Source: Flavobacterium inviolabile (lineage in GTDB: Bacteria; Bacteroidota; Bacteroidia; Flavobacteriales; Flavobacteriaceae). From it: a stretch of 64,000 bases of DNA. Positions 60,667 to 64,000 of the stretch are shown here, one piece after another. The stretch is from assembly GCF_013389455.1 (NCBI RefSeq), contig NZ_CP058278.1:248001-312000 (forward strand), in the 5' to 3' direction. The notes under the pieces are model-generated. The model was not told the DNA's origin. It saw only the letters and a list, made by a program, of their open reading frames with translations, and did not search any database. The stretch's first letter is position 1. Every line of letters begins with the position of its first letter. The position numbers were made by a program, and so were the translations under genes.

Positions 60667-61983
60667 ATGACGAAAGCTATTGCTGGATTTTCGAAGTTAT
60701 CGAAAGACGAAAAAATAAACTGGATTGCCAATACCCATTTTGCCAATCCTGAACATGCGAAACAGATCATTACCCAATATTGGAATTCCGATGCTGCTTT
60801 ACAAAAGCTTCACGATGAATTTATCGAGAATACCATTTCCAATTTTTATCTTCCGCTGGGCGTGGCGCCAAATTTCCTGATTAACGGGAAAAACACAACG
60901 ATCCCGATGGCCATCGAAGAGAGTTCTGTTGTGGCTGCCGCTGCAAAAGCAGCAAAATTCTGGTCCAACCGCGGTGGTTTTAAAACTACGGTATTGAACA
61001 CCGAAAAAATAGGCCAGGTTCATTTTATCTATAAAGGAGATACCCAAAAACTGAAAACTTTCTTTCAGGATATCAAACCAAAATTCTTTTCCGACACCGA
61101 AAGCATTACCAAAAACATGCAAAAACGGGGCGGCGGAATTTTAGACATCGTCCTGCGCGACAAAACAGCCGAACTGGAACATTATTTCCAGCTGCATGCT
61201 ACTTTTAACACCAAAGACAGCATGGGAGCCAATTTTATCAACTCCTGCCTGGAACAGTTTGCCAAGACCTTAAAAGAAGAAGCGCTAACGTATGCTTTAT
61301 TTTCGGAAACCGAAAAACAGCTTCAGGTTGTGATGAGCATCTTGTCCAATTACGTACCGAACTGCATTGTTCGTGCCGAAGTGTCCTGCCCGGTTTCGGA
61401 TCTGAAAGAAGACAAACACATTTCGCAGGAAGAGTTTGCCGAAAAATTTATCCGTGCCGTACAGATCGCCGAAATCGAGCCTTACCGTGCGGTTACCCAC
61501 AATAAAGGGATCATGAACGGTATTGATGCGGTTGTAATTGCCACCGGAAACGATTTCCGTGCAGTGGAAGCCGGCGTTCATGCGTATGCTTCCCGAAACG
61601 GAAAATACAGCAGTCTTTCGCATGCCAAAGTTGAAAACGGGATTTTTACCTTCTGGATGGAAATTCCACTGGCTTTGGGAACCGTTGGCGGTTTAACCGG
61701 ATTACATCCGCTAGTAAAGGTAGCGCTGGAATTATTAGGAAATCCTACTGCCGAAGAGTTAATGCAGGTGGTAGCGGTTGCCGGACTGGCACAAAATTTT
61801 GCCGCTTTGCGTTCCTTAACAACTACCGGAATCCAACAGGGGCACATGAAAATGCACCTGATGAATATTTTAAACCAGTTTAATGCTACCGAAGCAGAAC
61901 GTCAAAACGTAGTCGCTCATTTTGAGCACCATACGGTTAGTCATTCTGCTGTAGTGGATTATTTAGCACAACTAAGATCATAA
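60667..61983 (+). CDS. mvaA: hydroxymethylglutaryl-CoA reductase, class II
   Basis: This 438-residue enzyme makes mevalonate from HMG-CoA in isoprenoid synthesis. It is the class II form (often annotated as degradative). Active-site residues match those of the Pseudomonas mevalonii enzyme: the catalytic Glu in AIEESSVVAAAAKAAKFW (about 84), Lys280 in THNKGIMNGID, Asp296 in ATGNDFRAVEAG and His393 in QQGHMKMHLMN. The neighbour is a GHMP kinase, which argues for a biosynthetic role in the mevalonate pathway that Flavobacteriaceae use. Confidence 0.95.
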   Translation: MTKAIAGFSKLSKDEKINWIANTHFANPEHAKQIITQYWNSDAALQKLHDEFIENTISNFYLPLGVAPNFLINGKNTTIPMAIEESSVVAAAAKAAKFWSNRGGFKTTVLNTEKIGQVHFIYKGDTQKLKTFFQDIKPKFFSDTESITKNMQKRGGGILDIVLRDKTAELEHYFQLHATFNTKDSMGANFINSCLEQFAKTLKEEALTYALFSETEKQLQVVMSILSNYVPNCIVRAEVSCPVSDLKEDKHISQEEFAEKFIRAVQIAEIEPYRAVTHNKGIMNGIDAVVIATGNDFRAVEAGVHAYASRNGKYSSLSHAKVENGIFTFWMEIPLALGTVGGLTGLHPLVKVALELLGNPTAEELMQVVAVAGLAQNFAALRSLTTTGIQQGHMKMHLMNILNQFNATEAERQNVVAHFEHHTVSHSAVVDYLAQLRS

Positions 61984-61988
61984 TTACT

Positions 61989-62906
61989 TTGAAAAAAACT
62001 TTTTACAGTAACGGAAAGCTTTTGCTCACCGCAGAATATATGGTGCTCGATGGCGCAACAGCCATTGCTTTGCCTACAAAATTCGGGCAGTACCTTCAAA
62101 TTGAAGAAGGTAAAAAGCAAACGATTTCCTGGAAAAGCTACGACAACGATTCGAGCGTATGGTTTGAAGATGATATTTCATTTGAAAGCATTATCCGGAA
62201 AGAGCATGCCGGTACAGAAGCGGGCATTAAGAATACGCTTATTGACATACTGCATGAAGCGAACATCCTGAATCCGGATTTCCTGAACGATGCAAACGGC
62301 TATACCATTACCACTACGCTTACATTTCCGCGTTTGTGGGGATTAGGCACTTCTTCAACCCTGATTAACAATATTGCCCAATGGCTCAACATTGACGCTT
62401 ACAAGCTGCTGGAAGCCAGTTTTGGCGGAAGCGGATACGATATTGCCTGTGCACAGCACAATACGCCAATTTTATACCGGCTGGATTCCGATAAAGCACC
62501 GGTCGTTACTGCGCTGGATTTTAATCCGGACTTTACCGGCAATCTGTACTTTGTGTATCTCAACCACAAGCAAAGCAGTAAATCAGCTATCATGAGCTAT
62601 TACAACAAACAGCACCGGATTGACACGATGATCCCTAAAATTGACGCTATTACAACGGCTATAGCCGCCACTAACGATTTGCAGCAATTTGGAACGCTGC
62701 TTGAAAAACACGAGATCCTGCTGAGTGATATTTTAGAAATGGAAACGGTAAAAGAACGTTTCTTCTATGATTTTAAAGGTATCCTTAAAAGTCTTGGCGC
62801 CTGGGGCGGCGATTTTGTGCTGGCGGTTTCCAAAAACAATCCGGAAGAGTATTTTAAAGACAAAGGTTTTCCGGTTATCATTCCTTATTCTGAAATGATT
62901 TTATAA
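61989..62906 (+). CDS. GYDIA family GHMP kinase
   Basis: This 305-residue protein belongs to the GHMP kinases and carries the motif that names the family, Gly-Tyr-Asp-Ile-Ala in FGGSGYDIACAQHN. The ATP loop reads RLWGLGTSSTLINN. Members sit in mevalonate-pathway loci of Bacteroidota and are suspected to phosphorylate a mevalonate intermediate; I know of no proof. The start is TTG at 61989 (TTG-AAA-AAA), six bases after mvaA, and the next in-frame Met is inside the conserved fold. Confidence 0.9.
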   Translation: MKKTFYSNGKLLLTAEYMVLDGATAIALPTKFGQYLQIEEGKKQTISWKSYDNDSSVWFEDDISFESIIRKEHAGTEAGIKNTLIDILHEANILNPDFLNDANGYTITTTLTFPRLWGLGTSSTLINNIAQWLNIDAYKLLEASFGGSGYDIACAQHNTPILYRLDSDKAPVVTALDFNPDFTGNLYFVYLNHKQSSKSAIMSYYNKQHRIDTMIPKIDAITTAIAATNDLQQFGTLLEKHEILLSDILEMETVKERFFYDFKGILKSLGAWGGDFVLAVSKNNPEEYFKDKGFPVIIPYSEMIL

Positions 62907-62919
62907 AAAAACAAACCAT

Positions 62920-62950
62920 AAAAAAAGGCATCCGATCGGATGCCTTTTTT
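62920..62950. terminator. bidirectional terminator after the GYDIA kinase gene
   Basis: GGCATCCGATCGGATGCC is a perfect palindrome flanked by A and T runs, between two convergent genes. Confidence 0.9.
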
Positions 62951-62966
62951 GTATATGCTCATTTGA

Positions 62967-64000
62967 CTATTGCAGATTCGCTCTTTCGTCTTCGATTTTT
63001 GCAGCAGCTTTAAGTGCAGCAGTAACTCTGTAAGTAGAAGCTCCCTGTGTTTGTGTCTTGATCTTAGTGATATAAGAAGAGTAGTTTGGTAAAGCCGGAG
63101 CTTTCACTACATCTTTTGTTCTGATCATGAAAACAGCCATTTGTCCTTCAATTAATTTTGACGTTTTACCGTTTCCTAATCCAAATGCCGTACCAACAAC
63201 TTTTGGCTCCTGACCGATATTTGGAATACTTGGGTTATCAAGTGTTACATTAGTAGCCAGTCCAACAGTTGCGCCCGATTTCTGAGCTACTGCTTCTAAA
63301 GTAGAACCAGTCATTTTAGCTTTGATCAATTCTGCTTTTTTCTGGTTTCTTAAGATTGGCGCTACCACTTGTTTTGCTTCTTCTAAACCAATGAAACCTG
63401 TTTCGTTTTTAGTTTTCAATTTCGCAATGATGTGTCCTTCCAAGTTGTCAAATTTCTTAACCGCTCCTTCTTTAGTATCTTTATTGAAAGCCCAAAGTAC
63501 GATTTGTCTTTGATTTTGAATTCCCGGTAAGCTTTCGTCTGTAGCTTTAACGTTCATAGCCGGTACTACCGCTAATCCCATTTCTTTAGCTACTTTGTCA
63601 AAATCTTTATCAGCAGCTTCTGCTTCTAATTTTGTAGCTTTTACGTAAATCGCATCAGCAGTTGCCTCAGACGGCTCGATTTTTTGTGCAATTGTCGCTA
63701 AACGAACCGCATCATATTTATCGGTGATTTTGATAACGTGGTATCCGTATTCTGTTTCAACCAATCCGATTTTTCCAACCGGGTTGTTGAAAACGAAATC
63801 GTTGAATGTTTTTACCATTTGTCCCGGTCTGATGTTGTCATACTCACCACCTGTTTGTTTAGAACCCGGATCATCTGTATTGGTCATCGCCAACATTGCA
63901 AAGTTTGCAGGATTAGCCAAAGCTTGTTTTAACAAGTCTTCTGCTTTTGCTTTTGCTTCTTCTTTAGTTCTTGTAATACCTGGCATTTTACCGGCAAATC
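62967..64000 (-). CDS. parvulin-type peptidylprolyl isomerase (PpiD/SurA-like), 5' truncated
   Basis: The frame is open to the window edge, so the N-terminus with its membrane anchor is missing; the Met at 63986 is internal (Phe-Ala-Gly-Lys precede it). The visible 344 residues begin inside a rotamase domain (TKEEAKAKAEDLLKQALANPANFAMLAMTNTDDPGSKQTGGEYDNIRPGQMVKTFNDFVFNNPVGKIGLVETEYGYHVIKIT), which assists folding of exported proteins, and continue as a PpiD-like C-terminal region with VAPILRNQKKAELIKAKM. It ends DERANLQ. Catalytic His and Asp residues of parvulins are partly in the missing half. Confidence 0.85.
   Translation of the reverse strand, partial: FAGKMPGITRTKEEAKAKAEDLLKQALANPANFAMLAMTNTDDPGSKQTGGEYDNIRPGQMVKTFNDFVFNNPVGKIGLVETEYGYHVIKITDKYDAVRLATIAQKIEPSEATADAIYVKATKLEAEAADKDFDKVAKEMGLAVVPAMNVKATDESLPGIQNQRQIVLWAFNKDTKEGAVKKFDNLEGHIIAKLKTKNETGFIGLEEAKQVVAPILRNQKKAELIKAKMTGSTLEAVAQKSGATVGLATNVTLDNPSIPNIGQEPKVVGTAFGLGNGKTSKLIEGQMAVFMIRTKDVVKAPALPNYSSYITKIKTQTQGASTYRVTAALKAAAKIEDERANLQ

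Overview
The window is a stretch of ordinary chromosome from a member of the Bacteroidota, most likely a Flavobacteriaceae close to Flavobacterium. Four things point there. The DNA is AT-rich. Many genes are preceded by the Bacteroidetes -7 promoter box TAnnTTTG. The content is lineage-typical: DUF6702, DUF5916, a T9SS plug-domain protein, a GYDIA-family GHMP kinase, class II HMG-CoA reductase, peptide MFS transporters next to DPP IV. Signal peptides commonly end in Ala-Gln or Ser-Gln. No phage, insertion sequence, CRISPR array or rRNA was seen. Both ends cut through genes: an HlyD-type adaptor on the left and a parvulin-type peptidylprolyl isomerase on the right.

Layout, left to right. 1-3002: adaptor, permease and ATPase of a MacAB/DevBCA-like exporter, followed by three degenerate tandem repeats of about 125 bp. 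3358-4217: TatA plus a PAP2 phosphatase that starts with TTG. 4329-9453 (minus): three exported CarboxypepD_reg-like paralogues, DUF6702 and an exported M1 metallopeptidase, tightly packed. 9620-13535: PepE, two identical tRNA-Gly(UCC) genes, a GNAT protein, and two different L,D-transpeptidases that converge and overlap. 13722-24988: an outer-membrane DUF5916 protein overlapping gpmI, a CoA-transferase, map, a methyltransferase, a T9SS plug-domain protein, apaG, pruA, rsmG. 25105-33300: fatty acid desaturase, aminotransferase, purT with a GC-rich leader, a Crp/Fnr regulator, an apparently exported pirin, cytoplasmic YceI, fabD, a MacB-like permease. 33610-40671: purH and the elongasome cluster mreB-mreC-mreD-mrdA-rodA. 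40672-45465: an endonuclease lipoprotein, a coiled-coil exported protein, a DppC-like permease and the Prc protease. 45652-50630: surE, a small membrane protein, lpxB, an NlpC/P60 lipoprotein, comEC. 50627-60457 (minus): a seven-gene run of DPP IV, four POT-family transporters and two periplasmic thioredoxin-fold proteins. 60667-62906: mvaA and the GYDIA kinase of the mevalonate route.

Functional themes are envelope building (MreBCD-PBP2-RodA, two L,D-transpeptidases, NlpC/P60, LpxB, PAP2), protein quality control and export (Tat, Prc, PPIase, T9SS plug protein, periplasmic thioredoxins), and growth on peptides (DPP IV with four peptide transporters, PepE, the M1 peptidase, PruA, an aminotransferase). 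The most system-like units are the DPP IV/POT/thioredoxin operon, whose terminator appears to lie inside the opposing comEC gene, and the CarboxypepD_reg x3 / DUF6702 / M1 operon, whose purpose is not known to me. Everything here rests on reading the sequence; no database search was run.
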